Below are positions 24,540 to 37,765 of a DNA stretch of 64,000 bases, in pieces. The DNA is taken from positions 1,426,001-1,490,000 of the forward strand of contig JAHRBC010000001.1 in the NCBI GenBank assembly GCA_022702545.1, in the 5' to 3' direction. The first letter of the stretch is position 1; every line of letters starts with the position of its first letter. Origin of the DNA: Phycomyces nitens. Lineage: Eukaryota > Mucoromycota > Mucoromycetes > Mucorales > Phycomycetaceae. The position numbers were made by a program, and so were the translations under genes. The notes beneath the pieces are model-generated. The model was not told where the DNA came from and made no database searches. It worked only from the letters and a program-made list of their open reading frames with translations.

Positions 24540-25510
24540 TCAATAGTTAAGGTTTCTTAGTTGGAGATACAAATGATTATTTATAGTATTAATAGGTTTC
24601 TACAGGAAAAAATACATGATGTCTATTTACTAATAATGTAATAATTGGTCTATACATGAGAATAAGTTTATTTGGGGATTAAAGCAATACAAGACATCTG
24701 GAATGAAGCAGGCCTTGGAATGTATATTGTTGTATTTCGATTATATAAAGATATCCAGCCATTTATTAAATATTTGGACAGATACAAGATATATTGTGGG
24801 TTAGTGTGTCAGATATTTATAAATTAGTTAGCCGCCTCTAAGTGTCATACCTATTTGCACCATCGATTTTGCAAATACGGGGGGCAAAAATCTTATTTTT
24901 AAAAAAATGGAGAAAAAAATTACGATGATTTAATTGATGTCCCTGTTATTAACGAGCAAATAGGATATAAATCAACGTAATCTACACTGCAATGAAAAAA
25001 CATAAACATTGAGACTGAAAATACAGATATGTATAGAGAACATCCTATTGGTTACATTTATGCACCTTTATGCACGTTTAGGCCAATAGTATTCTTCCCT
25101 TGTCTTGTAAAGACACTCCTAGAACCAAGCTATGCAAAGTTGTACTAGTAGTCTTTGTGCAAACAGAGTTCTTTTTTTCTTTCTTCATAAAGTGTGTCAC
25201 TCCACCCAAGGTTTGATGCTGATTGCTCTTCAAGTTCAAGGCAAGATGTCTTTCTTCTCTGGGTATCAGTAGTTTTGGTTTTTCTAAATAATTCTTGTTA
25301 ACGACAACCTTTTCTTTTATATTTTCTAAAAATGCGAGAGATTGTAGTAGGTGGTATATTTTCGTATCTGGGAATGTCTGCAACTTTCATTCGGGCAATT
25401 TTAAGTCCAATTACGATTCATTTTCTTAAATCAAAGTGTATGCAGAGTATTATGGGGCCGAGTGTTTTGTACTTTAGTGATGTTGTTAAACATGTTGATG
25501 GAATTCAAGA
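24540..25510 (-). mobile_element. Tc1-like deletion derivative, copy 1
   Basis: At 25,078-25,500 the minus strand encodes only the N-terminal DNA-binding part of a Tc1-like transposase (KPKLLIPREERHLALN, THFMKKEKKN). It then passes into a noncoding tail down to about 24,540. The same arrangement recurs inverted at 42.53-43.49 kb. Shared stretches include GTGCATAAAGGTGCAT, CCAATAGGATGTTCTCTAT and GTGTAGATTACGTTGATTTA. Confidence 0.7.
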
Positions 25511-28500
25511 TATTAAGAAACGCAAAGTGTAAAGGTGTATAGAGAAATAAAGAACTGATATTATTGAAAATTCACATTTTTTATAAGGCCCAGAACTCAG
25601 CGGGCTGGTACTTGGGGGGTTTTTTTTTACTTTAGTTATAGTGTGTATACCACACTCCCCAGAAAATAATTTAAAGGTTAATACTACACTAAAGTCATAT
25701 AAAGCCAAAAATCTCAACGTAGTTCAAGGCTTGATCAAATAGAGTATGTACGAAAGCCAAAAGATCAAAGAGAGTTTACTGTCAAGGTAAAAAATGTCCC
25801 AACATATTATGTTATCTCTATAGAGCAGTAAAGATACATATAAAGTGTATTTATTGATGTTTTTCATACAGAGGATTGGACAGAATTGTCCCACAAAAAA
25901 CGATATCCACTGGATATATATTATTCAATATATATACTTGAATAGTTAAAATAATTCTCGTCTTGACAAAAGTACAAGACCACTAAGAAAAGCTACGGCT
26001 ATCAAGATCTACTTGTGGATATAGTTCAATAGACCACCGGGTAATAGTCCTAGATGAATTATGAACTTGGCGCACATTATTATCTTAGAATAACCGACTT
26101 GACAGAAATCTGGTCAAAAGAATTAGAAAATATCATGACTTTTATCTAGCAGCTATTCAACTGACAATTGACAGTGCCTTTGGTTTATTACTCTCAGTTA
26201 ATAAGATACTATTTATTCGGCTAATGGATATGGTTGCTTCGATTTTGACATAATATAGATTGTTTACTAAAGTTTAATAGCCATAATTACTCTTGATATA
26301 AAGACAATATGTCCTTCTTCTTTATAATCAGTTACCTTTGGCCTTGAATGTCTTACAAGCTGTATGTCCAGTTTTCTCACACAGTCAATACGAAAAAAAG
26401 TTTTAACCTTGGATATTAAACATTTTATAACGGTGGTTGCCTTTTATCTTTACCTACTTATTCATCCATGGCAATATATGAATTACCCATAATCTCAACA
26501 TATAAATATATATTAGTAGTGGATACAAGAGAAAAAGCTTAATATTGTGAATATCTGACTCAAGAGCCAACTATAGCCTAACATTGGCTTTACATACTCT
26601 TTGTTGAATATGCTTGATGGGATTTAGGTTTAATTTTAAGACTTTATTTACTACCTTTACCAAGAGCCACCATGGTACCTATTACTGGTTCCTTTGAATG
26701 CCAAGCCTTTGCATTATCCCTCTGATAGATATTTGAATCATAAAATACACATCTGGGTCAAGGTGTTCACATATTGATCTTGGCTTATACCATTACTTTG
26801 AAACACAAACAATTCGAGATACTCACTATAGCCACCGTTCAATCTCACCATACTAGAATTTCTTTGCATTTTTGCATGTCCTAGTCTTTATGCACTTTAT
26901 CGATTGTCAGCTCTCCTTATTGATATGTTTTTACTAATGTTACACCTTTGGCTGTGCATTTTGATTAATTAATGGATATATTCATTAACCTATTGCAGTC
27001 TTTCTTGGCTATGCATCTATGTTGAAGCCGGCTTTTGAGCTATAATATACCAACCAAACCCCAAGCATTTGAAACAGTTTATTCCTATGTCTTTACAGAC
27101 CAATAATTTTTCATCTTTGCAAGACAATTTTTGGCCTGTCATACAAGACAGATGGGTTCTTCTGTACCACCTCTACAAGGTGTTTTTAGGTCCGCTTGTC
27201 AATATTTCTTGGCCTTTGGTGCTTTTTTTATAGCCTCTGAATCTTGTTCCTTATAATCGTTTAATTGTACCCTTGATTGAAACTCATTCCAACCACAGTT
27301 TCAATCTTGATTGCACTAGAATCAACCAGATGCATCTGTATCATACATCCGTACTTGTAATTCACAGCTTTCTCACTAGGACTATGAGGTGATGCCTGAT
27401 GAGGGCATTGTTTTCATGTTGGATTCGATTAATTAAACAAGAAAACAATAGTCTTATTCTCTAAAAGAGTTGGCTTTTTCATATTTTTGTCAATGTCCAA
27501 ATATTTCTCTCTGAGCATCTTGTTCTTGTCATAGTCCACTGTCAATCCCAATGTGCTCATGTCAACTGCCATAATGGCAACAACGCATCTACCATTGCCA
27601 AGAACGCCCATCTGTTTCTCATATTCTCTAATTTTAAACTTGTCCAACAAGGAAGATGAGAGTGTTTGCTCTATAATCCATACTTGATCCCAAAGATTGC
27701 AATTGAATTTAAAATATAAAGTAGATGGGATGGTACATTCAAGAATGCAAGATGAGATTGAATGACTATTTATTTGTTTTGTAAAGTGTGTATATTTTAT
27801 TAAAAGGTATGAATTATAATGAAAAAGTAGAAATAGAGTAGAAATACGTATGGGTGTCAGATTCTTAGTTCACCACTATTGTATAACAAAAAGTGGATCC
27901 ATACCCTCTAGGACAAAGACCTGATCTGACGGCGAAGGAGAAATGAACTGTTTCTACAACACATAAAACGATGTGAAGTAGGCGTGGGGCTCTGATTAGA
28001 GAGGTGTGCCAGCGTAGCAAGATAAGGCATACACACACAATCACAACAGCAGAACCCTAGATAGCAAACTGGACAAGCTGCATCGTTCACGACCAAAGAA
28101 ACAGTCCTTCAAGACCATCTCATGTGTAAGGACACCAGAGAATTTGGTACGAACACGCAACCCTTGCCGGTATGTGTAAGGGTCTTGCAACAAGAAATAT
28201 TACCTAAATTAACCAGACCAGACCAGACTAGAAACGAGAGTGTCATGCTCCTATAGTAGTATAAGTATTAGTATACATATATATGTACAAGTGGCAATAT
28301 ACAAGAACACGTACCAGAATGCCAAAATATCGTTGTCATGCATGGAAAACCTGGTAGCCGATATATACTACAATGATCACTCGTGTGAGTTAATAGATTA
28401 GTGGCTCCAGCATACGCTATTTCACATATGAGCAACCACTATCCATCAATTAACGTATTCGCCGGCGGACCTGCCAACAAAAAAGAGAAGAAAAAGTAAA

Positions 28501-30760
28501 AAATGATATGAAAATAATTGTTTTTCAAGTCGTATATTTATAGCTAAATATTTTGTTCAACTGTGTCACCTCCTGGTAGTCTTATATAAAATATGCCTAA
28601 TAACGTGTTTATCACTTTTATTGGAATACAACTAGACTTGCTGGTGCCAAGTCTATTAAAATAACCGACTATACCCATCCTATCTTTCTTGTCACTTTTA
28701 TTTATTATAAAACTCCATTATAATCCTTTATTCTTCAATCTACTAATTGTCTCTCTAATGTAGATTTACGTTTGATTCTGTATAATTTACAAGGACACTA
28801 CCAATAGATCCTATAAATTTTCATATCTATATAAACACAATTGAGGTGATGAAATACTCATTACTTTTCAGAAATATCAAATATCATACAGTCACCATAA
28901 AATGTTCTACTAGGCAAGATAAATAGCTCTTTTTGTAGATTGATCGAGTAGTAGAAACTTGTTAAATTGGTTTAAATATATTCTACTATACTTGGTAGCT
29001 TCTAAAGCATAACAGAGAATACAATTGACATTTTATCAAACAAACTATGTAAGCAATCAGTTCTTGCTAAAAAAAAATGCACTCTCTGTATTCCCTTGGT
29101 TCCATACCAGCCAGATAATTACTCGTATAAAACAATCGGTGCAGTAAAGTGATAAAACCATGTTTGCTAATCTATTAGATTGGAGCCAATCTATAGTGTA
29201 TCAAATTCATGTAAATGATTATATATTTTCTATATAATATACCTATTCCTTTTGAAAGCAAATACATATTTTGAAAAATTAAATAATTTATAACAAATAG
29301 AACCATCAATTGAGCTCTAGTAAATAATCAGTAAGCTACTATACTTGATTTTGCATTAATTTTGATCTAAAATATCTTATTTATTTACACTGCCATAAAA
29401 TATTGCGATATTTTCTCAAGACAAAGCAAAAGGTCTTCAATATAATACTTATATTTTGAAAATCAGTCTGTAAAGAAGTCAATGGCTGCTTGTTAAAGAT
29501 AATATGTTGAAAATAAACAATACGGTCTTCCAACTGCCTATGGATGCAAAGATCCAGTCTAGAACAGCTACCTAAAATGGTAGTTTTATAATAGTCTGGA
29601 ACGAAAATAAAAGTGGCGGGTATGTTGAGACCGACACTTTCTAGTGAGGGTTCAAAAGCATCGCCTCTTTACAGCTATTACCTACCAGAATGTGGATTAC
29701 AAGAAAAGACAAGAATATACCAATGACTTGTGATTTCCAATGAGAAACTGGTATTGGTAAATATCAAGACATCACTTTGAGACCAAGAGAGCATTGAGGC
29801 TGGCTGGCAGCTCTTTACCAAGTGCAATGTATTGTCGGTTTTATGCGAATGCTCGAATAAATGACCTCTGGGGGTCTAGACTAGACGGACAGGACTCTTG
29901 TTTTCCATAGATGAATTATTATGATCTATATATCTTTTGCTGATTCTCGCTTTTATCTGTTTGCTTTTCTACACCATCTCTATTCCTTTGCACTATTGAT
30001 ATCGTGTTCTTTTATCTGCAGCTGCTTACATTCGATTTTAGATGTCAGAAATCTTTGAATACGATTATAAAAGAGGGTATAGTCTAGAAAAGTGTTTATG
30101 GGAAACAAAGAGAACAAATATATATATATATAAAATCAAATAAGAGAATATATAGACTATCCCGATTTATCCATCTTGATTAACCCCATGATTTTGGGCA
30201 TGGTTTTTTTTTATTCTTTCCTTTTCCATAAAAACTGCTATATCTCCATGGATACCGGGTTGTTTTTAATGCGGTAAACAAGAGAGTGTTCATCTAAACT
30301 ATGGCTATTGTGGCCATCAAGTGGATGAATTAATTCAAAGGCCAAAGTGGTTGATCAATGACAATCAGGCAGTATAATCAACATCGCTTCCGAGCGTCTA
30401 ATCGGATCAAAGTCACATGAGCGATATAACATTAACGGAAACAGATAAATGTCATAATATCGATACAGAGTAGTGGGCACATGACAATCCATTCCGGCCT
30501 TGTCTCCAAGGAAACCCATCTGCACTTTTGAATAAAAAAAATTGATCATACAAGCTGCTCTTTATTATTATTACTCCAATATCTTTAACGTATCTAATAA
30601 TACGTAGAGATTAATGACCAGTTTGTAGCAAATTTACTGCAAAAGACACTTTTCAAGGTGTATAGCCCACAGTAGTAATGTTGTTATTAATTCTCGGAAT
30701 GCATTTAATTAAACTAGTGTATGGTGCATTTAGCTTTAACTATTGACTTTTGTCGAATTT
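25511..30760. other. Gene-poor AT-rich stretch
   Basis: More than 5 kb with no supported gene on either strand. The longest frames (for example 27,429-27,650 and 27,908-28,096, both minus) have no recognisable motif. Local GC rises at 27.9-28.5 kb and 29.5-29.9 kb, perhaps old insertions, but no element ends were found. Confidence 0.55.
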
Positions 30761-30764
30761 GTTT

Positions 30765-31610
30765 CAATTTCGTTTGATAAAACTCCGCAGGTAAAAAATA
30801 ATGATATTTAACATCCGACATACTGCAAAATATAATTATTATCTCCGCTATGTAACCGTCTCTTACTAGCAAATCTTTAAAACACTAAGGCTCTTTGTTA
30901 AAGCTGTTTAATTAAAAATAAAGCCGCGGGATACATCAATCAATACTATGGCTATCTAATACACGGCTTGGATTTTTTATAACCTCGTTTTTGCAAAAGT
31001 CTTAGGCTTTTGAAAAAATATGTGAAAAAGTTTATATCAAAGTCCGAATATACTTCACATATCTTTAAAACACTAAAACTTTTTGTTAAAGCTTTTTAAT
31101 TAAAAACAAAGCCGCGGGATACATTAAACAGTACAATGGCTATCTAACGCGCGACTCAGATTTTTTGTAACTTTATTTTTGCAAAAGTCTTAGGCTTTTG
31201 AAAAGTACGTGAAAATGCTGATATAAAAGTCCGAATGTATTATATAAAATTTATACATATTTAACCTTTTTTTGACTACCTTACGGTTGATCAGGTACAA
31301 AAATACGAAGTCACAAGCACGTGACCTGCATTTTTCCTCATAATTTTTTTAAATTTCCGACAATAGCCCTTCAGCCTGTTTCAATTTCATGAAAATTATG
31401 ATCTCCGCTATGTAATTGTCACTTGCCAGCATATCTTTAAGGCTTTTCTTTAACGCCATTTAATTAAAAATGAAGCCGTGGGATACATTAATCAATGCTA
31501 TGGCTTTCTAACGCGCGGCTCAGATTTTTGATATATTTATTTTTGCAAAAGTCTTAGGCTTTTGAAAAGTGCGTAAAAAAGTTGATATCTAAGTCCGAAT
31601 GCACCATAGT
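30765..31610. repeat. Three diverged direct repeats of about 180-190 bp
   Basis: Copies lie at about 30,870-31,050, 31,060-31,238 and 31,430-31,606. Each contains TTTAATTAAAAA, AAGCC(G)CGGGATACAT or close variants, TATGGCT-TCTAA, TTTTTGCAAAAGTCTTAGG and AAGTCCGAAT. A leading segment with TTATCTCCGCTATGTAA precedes copies 1 and 3 (about 30,838 and 31,399). No coding potential; probably noncoding transposon or satellite-like DNA. Confidence 0.8.
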
Positions 31611-33216
31611 ACAGGCACAAATATTTATGAACCTTGGTTATCAGGTCAATTGGCCATATAAAAAGAGATCTCGATTACATTTAAAACGACAATATAATAT
31701 ATATAAAATAACCACAACAAGCTTTATGATTAAAGACATTGCACACACGACATGATAAAGAGGGCTCTAGTTAATGGCAATGCAAATATGTGTGTGCAGC
31801 CAGTCAATACGGAGGGTAAAGAATGGTTTGAAGCAAGTCCTTATTCCACTGATATATGGTCCAGAAAGTGACCGGAACCCAACCGCATATATATCCAGAC
31901 CATCAAATTAAGGTTTTTCAGAAAGACCAATGAGAAATATTCAGAATATCAAGGTGGGTACCCGCAAAAACACCATCAAGAAAATGCAAAAAAGTCGCTT
32001 ACCTCAAAGCTGTTTAAATTAGCAGAGTGCAATCATCATCTTTAAAGTGAACAAAAGAAATGGCAAGATGGTCTGTGCGCTTGTAACCTTGCACAGAGCA
32101 CTATGTTTTGTATCCAAAAGCTTGTCGAGTGCCTCTTTTCCCAATACAGAGGGTGGCAAAATGAATTTATGCAAAAATAAAGTTTTTCTCAAGAGGCTTG
32201 TTGTCATATGATCACCAGACAGTCTAGAATGAGGAGCACATAAAAAAAGTATAAAAAGGCCGTGATTTTTGCATCTTTTCCTTTTTCCCCTTTTCAAAAC
32301 CATCATTGAACTTGGTGGCCATGTCAAATTCATTTCTGCCAACGGATTCTATTAAACCCATCGCATAAGAATGACAGCCTCTTTTATCCTGGTAATGTGC
32401 AGTACGCAAATGATATGAAGAGTCTGGATGGATATGTCAAAGACATTTACAAAAGGACTTTAACCAACGGTTGATTAATCCCTACCATAAGTAATCTGAT
32501 TATGAGCGTATTGTTCAAAACCAAGATGCATCCACCGAGTTAGCACAATAATAGAGTCTTTATACTTATTGCCATCATGTTTGATCAAGCACTTTATATA
32601 CAGTCGCTGCTGAATTAAAGAGACTTTGCTTTTTTACTACAGTAAACAACTTCCAAAGTCGTTTAGACATGCGCATCCACCTGGCTCATTATCTATAGCA
32701 TAAGTATAGCAAGAGTGCCTCCAAAGTATAGCTAGCGATACATTTATATACCTTTGTAGAATATCAGTGCAAGTATATAGTCATCTATACCAAGGCCGAT
32801 TAATCTCAAGGCTTCATCTTAAAGGCAAACAACTATACGGTATGATGTATTTATATGAAAGAGATGCTTGCAAATCCTGATCAATACCATTTTGATTTCA
32901 TTTATACCTTGTCGCCGACTACAAGAGCGCACGGACCACAAGGCAAGGTTGACATCCAGCTACTCCTACTTACAATGACAAGGTGGCGTCAGACAAGTTC
33001 CACGGATACTATGTATTACTTGTGCTGTAACGAGCGCCATGAATACACACACAAATCTACAAGGCAAATGACTCAAAGATTACAAGACATATATGAAAAC
33101 CAATAAGCATGTCATACCATTATAGTGATCCTTATGTTTCCATATGGAGGGACACTATGCCATAAACGACTCTACACACTGCAGAACAATCAACCAAACC
33201 ACTGGGAACTTGACAA
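31611..33216. other. Repeat-island sequence, no gene supported
   Basis: Frames at 32,019-32,409 (minus) and 32,855-33,106 (plus) are open but show no recognised domain. They look like fragments of decayed elements. Confidence 0.45.
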
Positions 33217-33460
33217 TAGCCGGTCGCCAAGGTCTGTATCATCTTTCAATTCCTATTACTTATTGCAGCTTGTGGATCTAGTCTGCTTCATTGGTCACGG
33301 TCACTGTCAATGGATCCCACTCTGGATAGCCGGTCGCCAAGGTCAGTATCATCTTTCGATTCCTATTACTTATTGCAGCTTGTGGATCTAGTCTGCTTCA
33401 TCGGTCATGGTCACTGTCAATCGATCCCACTTCTGGATGGCCGGTCTCCAAGGTCAGTAT
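33217..33460. repeat. 110-bp tandem repeat, about 2.2 copies
   Basis: Units start at 33,217, 33,327 and (partial) 33,438, each beginning with a variant of TAGCCGGTCGCCAAGGTC. Between units there are only a few substitutions, so this duplication is younger than the surrounding decayed DNA. Confidence 0.85.
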
Positions 33461-33479
33461 ATGCAAACTGTATCAAAAA

Positions 33480-34400
33480 TATGTAGAATCTTGAGAATAG
33501 ATGGCAATTCGTTGATAAACCCAGGAAAACCCTGAATCAAGTCTGGCACCTTGATCTCTGCGAGTAAGTACACCACATATGTGGCAATGGCGGCCAACAG
33601 AAGGACGTAAAGCTGAATTGTTCGAATAATAATGCAGATCCCAAAGAAATCCTCTATTAGCTACTCATCTAGAGAATTCTTGCAAAAAAGCACCAACTTG
33701 ATGAGGTCTTAGCAAACCAGGTAATGGTTACTTTCGTGTGTAGCATGTTTGGCTTCTCTGCATCTTAATCTGTTGACCACAAGTGGACAACAGTTTTAGT
33801 GGTGGATAGGCCAGGTCGGATATTATTGGATAGTTGTTTGGTCTCCAATGTTGATTCATTCGTCGAGCGTAAGTATATATCTTGGTTGGGATCGTCGAAC
33901 AAACCCGAGAGGAATGGATCAATTAATCTTGATCAAAGCGCGCATTCATTAAGATCTTCATCAAACGGCACAGATGGAAACTTGTTAACGAACGTGACAA
34001 CTGCTTTGTGAAACTCTTTTTTTGTTCTTTGACAGTTGTAGGGTTCGTAATTTGATTTCGGTTGCTTCGATATCAAGTTTGAGTTGCGTCAAGTCATCTT
34101 TTAGGGAAAGAAGACTAGCTACGGTATTAATCGGTATGGGTGGCTGTCGTATCTTGTAAATGTTTTCAATGGCAGTGCTGGCAGCCGTCCACTTTTCATG
34201 TTTTAAAAAAGGTTGTACATCATTGGGAAATGTGTGGCGAGTCAGTAGCAATACTGATGTGGATGCAAGGACTTGGCACAAGTGATCTTTCAAAGCAAGT
34301 TTCATGCAGTGATTGGCATCCATAATGTTGGAACCATCTATGACAAAATATTCACCACGAGGTGGGTCCATGGGAATGCCGTCCAACAACATAGGTTTTT
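33480..34400 (-). pseudogene. Fragments of an unrecognised protein gene
   Basis: Minus-strand pieces look coding but do not join into one frame. At 33,985-34,392 a 135-codon frame contains GEYFVIDGSNIMDANHCMKL and a C-terminal coiled coil (LLSLKDDLTQLKLDIEATE). At 33,728-33,922 there is another short frame. Near 33,510-33,620 a hydrophobic segment (QLYVLLLAAIATYVVYLLAE) could be a membrane helix. The 110-bp repeat next to it duplicates part of the same region. I do not recognise the family. Confidence 0.35.
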
Positions 34401-34533
34401 AATTTGAGCACTTTTAACCTTGTGGTTGCGAACAGATGAAATGTTCAGATAAATTGGTATCAGATGAGACACGTCCAGATGATGTGTCTTCAAGTGAAGT
34501 GCTTTCAGGTTGTCTGCTTTCCAATGAAATTGA

Positions 34534-34848
34534 CTAAAGGTAGAATTCGTGGTTGTTGATGAAATGGTTCTCGAGATCTCTGAGCACTTTGGCGTGTACA
34601 GTGTAGCAAGGGCAGGCGTAGTGTTCTTCTACATCGTTATTATCAAAGTGATTTCCCAAAAATTGATATTCAATGTTGTTGTAGTGTCGGGTAACTTTCA
34701 TCCTTGAAGGAAAAACATAGTCATGGTGTGGTATACACATCACAGTTGAGTGAAATCCACACTCCACAACCAATCTCTGGTTACTACTTGCTAATGACCA
34801 TGGCAAGTTAACATCCCAGGAGCAGTTACACGCCAGGCACACGTACAC
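34534..34848 (-). CDS. Small ORF with zinc-finger-like spacing, unknown
   Basis: A 104-codon frame. Its C-terminus reads HYACPCYTVHAKVLRDLENH then FINNHEF, with Cys and His spacing reminiscent of a C2H2 finger. Upstream, Cys pairs in CLACNCSW could form another metal site. It may belong with the fragments at 33.5-34.4 kb as one decayed gene. No promoter or intron evidence. Confidence 0.3.
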   Translation of the reverse strand: MYVCLACNCSWDVNLPWSLASSNQRLVVECGFHSTVMCIPHHDYVFPSRMKVTRHYNNIEYQFLGNHFDNNDVEEHYACPCYTVHAKVLRDLENHFINNHEFYL

Positions 34849-35179
34849 TTCACACTACTACAGTGATAACCGACCATTACAAAATAGAGATTAATAGAAC
34901 AAGGGAACTAGAATAAGAGCTATATAAACCACCATGATATTCTTTCTTCAAGAAATAACATTCTCACAGTATCTATAAGTTCCCAAACCCCAATTACCAC
35001 ACATGGGAACCTTCAAGATGTCGCCAAAGGTTAAAGGAGAAGATGAATTTTGTATACAGTCGTTGTTGAAGCAGCGATGCACGATAAGTAATTTCTGAGG
35101 CTTCGCCATGCAGTAAAAACAGAATCGAAAAGAATGGTAAAGTCTCACAGGTCAAACTTTTAATTTTTTTGGCTAGTGT

Positions 35180-36238
35180 TTGAGATCCCATAGGTCACTC
35201 TTTGTCTTTTCATTGGTCAATGGCATTTCCTTTCTCTCCCCTCTCTTACCTCTCTCTTTCGACTGGATCGGCAGCCATGATTTAATATTGTGGAATTCGA
35301 GGTTGACCTTTGGCATCCCAACGTACGAGCGAGTCTATGCGACTGGCGCCGTCCACCGGAGCATAATCGACTTCTTCCTGTCACAAAAAGGCCAGTTCTT
35401 TGGCCCGCAGATGGTGATCCATGACGAGCTAGCCCTGGACTCTGACCACCACCTTTGTGAGTTATCCTTTCAGCCTGTGTGCATATCACAGCTCCCGACA
35501 GCAAATTATGTCCGTCGATTGTGGAAACTTCAGCGACTAGCAATCAAAGAGGTCAAAACAAAGTATCAAAGACGTTTTGAAGTGGATTCAGGTACACTTC
35601 AAAGAGAGATCCAACAAACCCTAGAGGACAACCCCCCGTCCTGCCCTGTTGTATTAGAAGACTTTACTGAGCGTCTCAATGAGACAATCTATAAATCCTT
35701 GGACGATTCAGTTGGGCATACATCTCCACGACCGAAAGCTTGGAAGAGTTTTTGGACAGACAGACTACGACACTTGGCTGATCTTCGTCAAGAAAGTTAT
35801 CGTTGGCGATGTAGAGTAGGCAATGACATTGAGCGCATTAGAGCCCATGCTGACTATGTAGCAGCATATAAAGATCTGCGGAAAGCAGTTCGGGCGGCAC
35901 GACGAAAATCCTGATACGACTTCTGTGACAAGATCCGAAAGGATCCAACCGAGATGTTGAGCGCGATCAAGAGAATGAAGATGAAGCGACGTTCCCCGAT
36001 TTCTCTTGCCTCCACTAAAGGACCACTTGCAGCCGCAAATAACACGATCGATCACCTTGAGACTGTTTTTGGCAGATCTACGGAACTACGGCCCGGACTG
36101 GTGGTTACACCATTAGAAGAGGACGTACCATGGGACGTAGACAATGTCACAGATGCTATACATCACTTGCCTAGACAGAAAGCACCAGGTATTGACCATA
36201 TCAAGGCAGAAATACTCGAGCCTCTTTTATTTATTTGA
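35180..36238 (+). pseudogene. LINE-type retrotransposon ORF2 fragment
   Basis: Read in one plus frame from 35,180 to 36,238 with one in-frame TGA at 35,912-35,914. The first part contains RSIIDFFLS and LALDSDHHLCELSF, the C-terminal SDH signature of an APE-like endonuclease. A helical linker rich in Arg follows. The last part reads DVDNVTDAIHHLPRQKAPGI with DHIKAEIL, the first conserved block of LINE reverse transcriptase. Sequence homology stops there, so the polymerase core is absent. The missing part is at the 3' side, unlike common 5'-truncated LINEs. Confidence 0.75.
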
Positions 36239-37765
36239 TAAAATATTTCTTTAGCTAGATTTTCTAAAAATCCGATTCTCTTTTTTGATAAAACTAATGG
36301 TCATGTTAATACTGTTTGATGAACAGTTACGATTAATCTGAAGCAAGAGAAGTCTGCCTAATAAATACACTTGAAATTCAAATACAGAGGGCAAAAGATG
36401 AATGTAACGAGTACTTTTTTAAATGCAATTTTATGAATCTCAATACTTACATTATATACAGTAGAACTGGAGTATTTCTTAGTCATAAATACCTATGCGC
36501 CCAAAGCCCAGTCTTGTAGGATGAGTCCATTAGTATGGGATATTGTATGCCTAGTAATATATTTGCTAAAATAAAGAAATAATTTGTTGTTGATATTGAA
36601 TAGATAATTACCTTTCATACCAAAATTGAACTAATGATTGATTTGTTTGTAAAAATATTAAACATTCATCGCTAAATAATATATATATATATATCAACAA
36701 TTAGATATGGTATATATAAAATATTTAAAGACAAGACTTGCCATGTTCTTGCCATTGATACGGTGGGCGTGGTGGTTGGTGGCCGCCACCTTGAAGCAGA
36801 AGGCCAGGCGAAGTAGGGCGGAGTACGAAGAAGGAGAAGTAGAAGACTAGGTGCGAAGGCAGAGGAGGCCATAACAGAGGAAGTTTGGTGAAGAATAATA
36901 AGGACAACTCTTTTACCTCGTTAAAAACACTTTTCCTATTTTCTATATTTTGACAACTGATTCTCATCCCCATACGCCTGGTCATAAATATTATTTGACG
37001 CATCCCAACCCTTACTGAGTGCAGCTCTATTGTCTTGAGAACGCATCCTCTTAACAGTAGTTTATTGTCCCTCGTTACCACGCCTCCAATTGGAATAATA
37101 ACCATTGCTAGCTAGTAACCCGGCTATAAACACTAGATAACTCGAGCGTCCTTCCTCACAGTAGCCTCGTAACCAGTTACTTATACTCACTCAAGTACCC
37201 TACGTGTCACCATAAATTACATTTTTCAATTGGGGTAGATGTATTTAGTTATATTATATGATATGATTGTTAATAAATATAGACAAACACACATACGGAA
37301 ATTACTTTACCTTGGAATAATTGAGTACATATACCTATAACAAAAAGTAATCATATTAAGAATAAATGTATATATATATGTATATATGTGTATATGTGTA
37401 TATATATTAAAAAATGCTTACCAAGTGTGAAAATAACTAGCAGTTGAAGAAAAATAAAAATAAAAGGTAAAATAAATACTTGTGATAAATCTTGGTTTGA
37501 CTCTGAGAAATTGTGGCTGATAAAACCAATTTTCTTAAAGAAAATATTCTTGTTTGTCGGTGTATTTGAACACATATGTACTTCTCTGAGTTGATCATTT
37601 GACCGGCCATATATGGATCAAGAAGTATATTATTATAAATAAATAGTGTTGACTATTAAGAAAGTTCTGCTCTTTTACTTATAACATTTATCCGTATGTA
37701 TTCAAAGATATTATAATGAGTATGTATATATTATAAGTGTTTATTAATATTTATTTTAATAGAAA
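36239..37765. other. Gene-poor region with TA-rich microsatellites
   Basis: No gene supported. (TA)n stretches occur at about 36,678-36,693 and 37,370-37,408. A minus-strand frame at 36,725-37,105 is open but unlike any protein I know. A TACAGTAGAAC sequence at about 36,459 resembles a Tc1 end, but no partner was found. Confidence 0.45.

Noticed and set aside
30765..33460. CRISPR-like array
   Set aside because: Direct repeats here are long, diverged and lack short regular spacers; the genome is eukaryotic.
36457..36490. TACAGTAGAACTGGAG, resembling a Tc1 terminal repeat
   Set aside because: No inverted partner or transposase remnant was found nearby, so no element is called.
36672..37105. 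Overlapping minus-strand ORFs of 66 and 126 codons
   Set aside because: No family signal and biased composition (Pro/Leu/Trp); probably chance or relic sequence.
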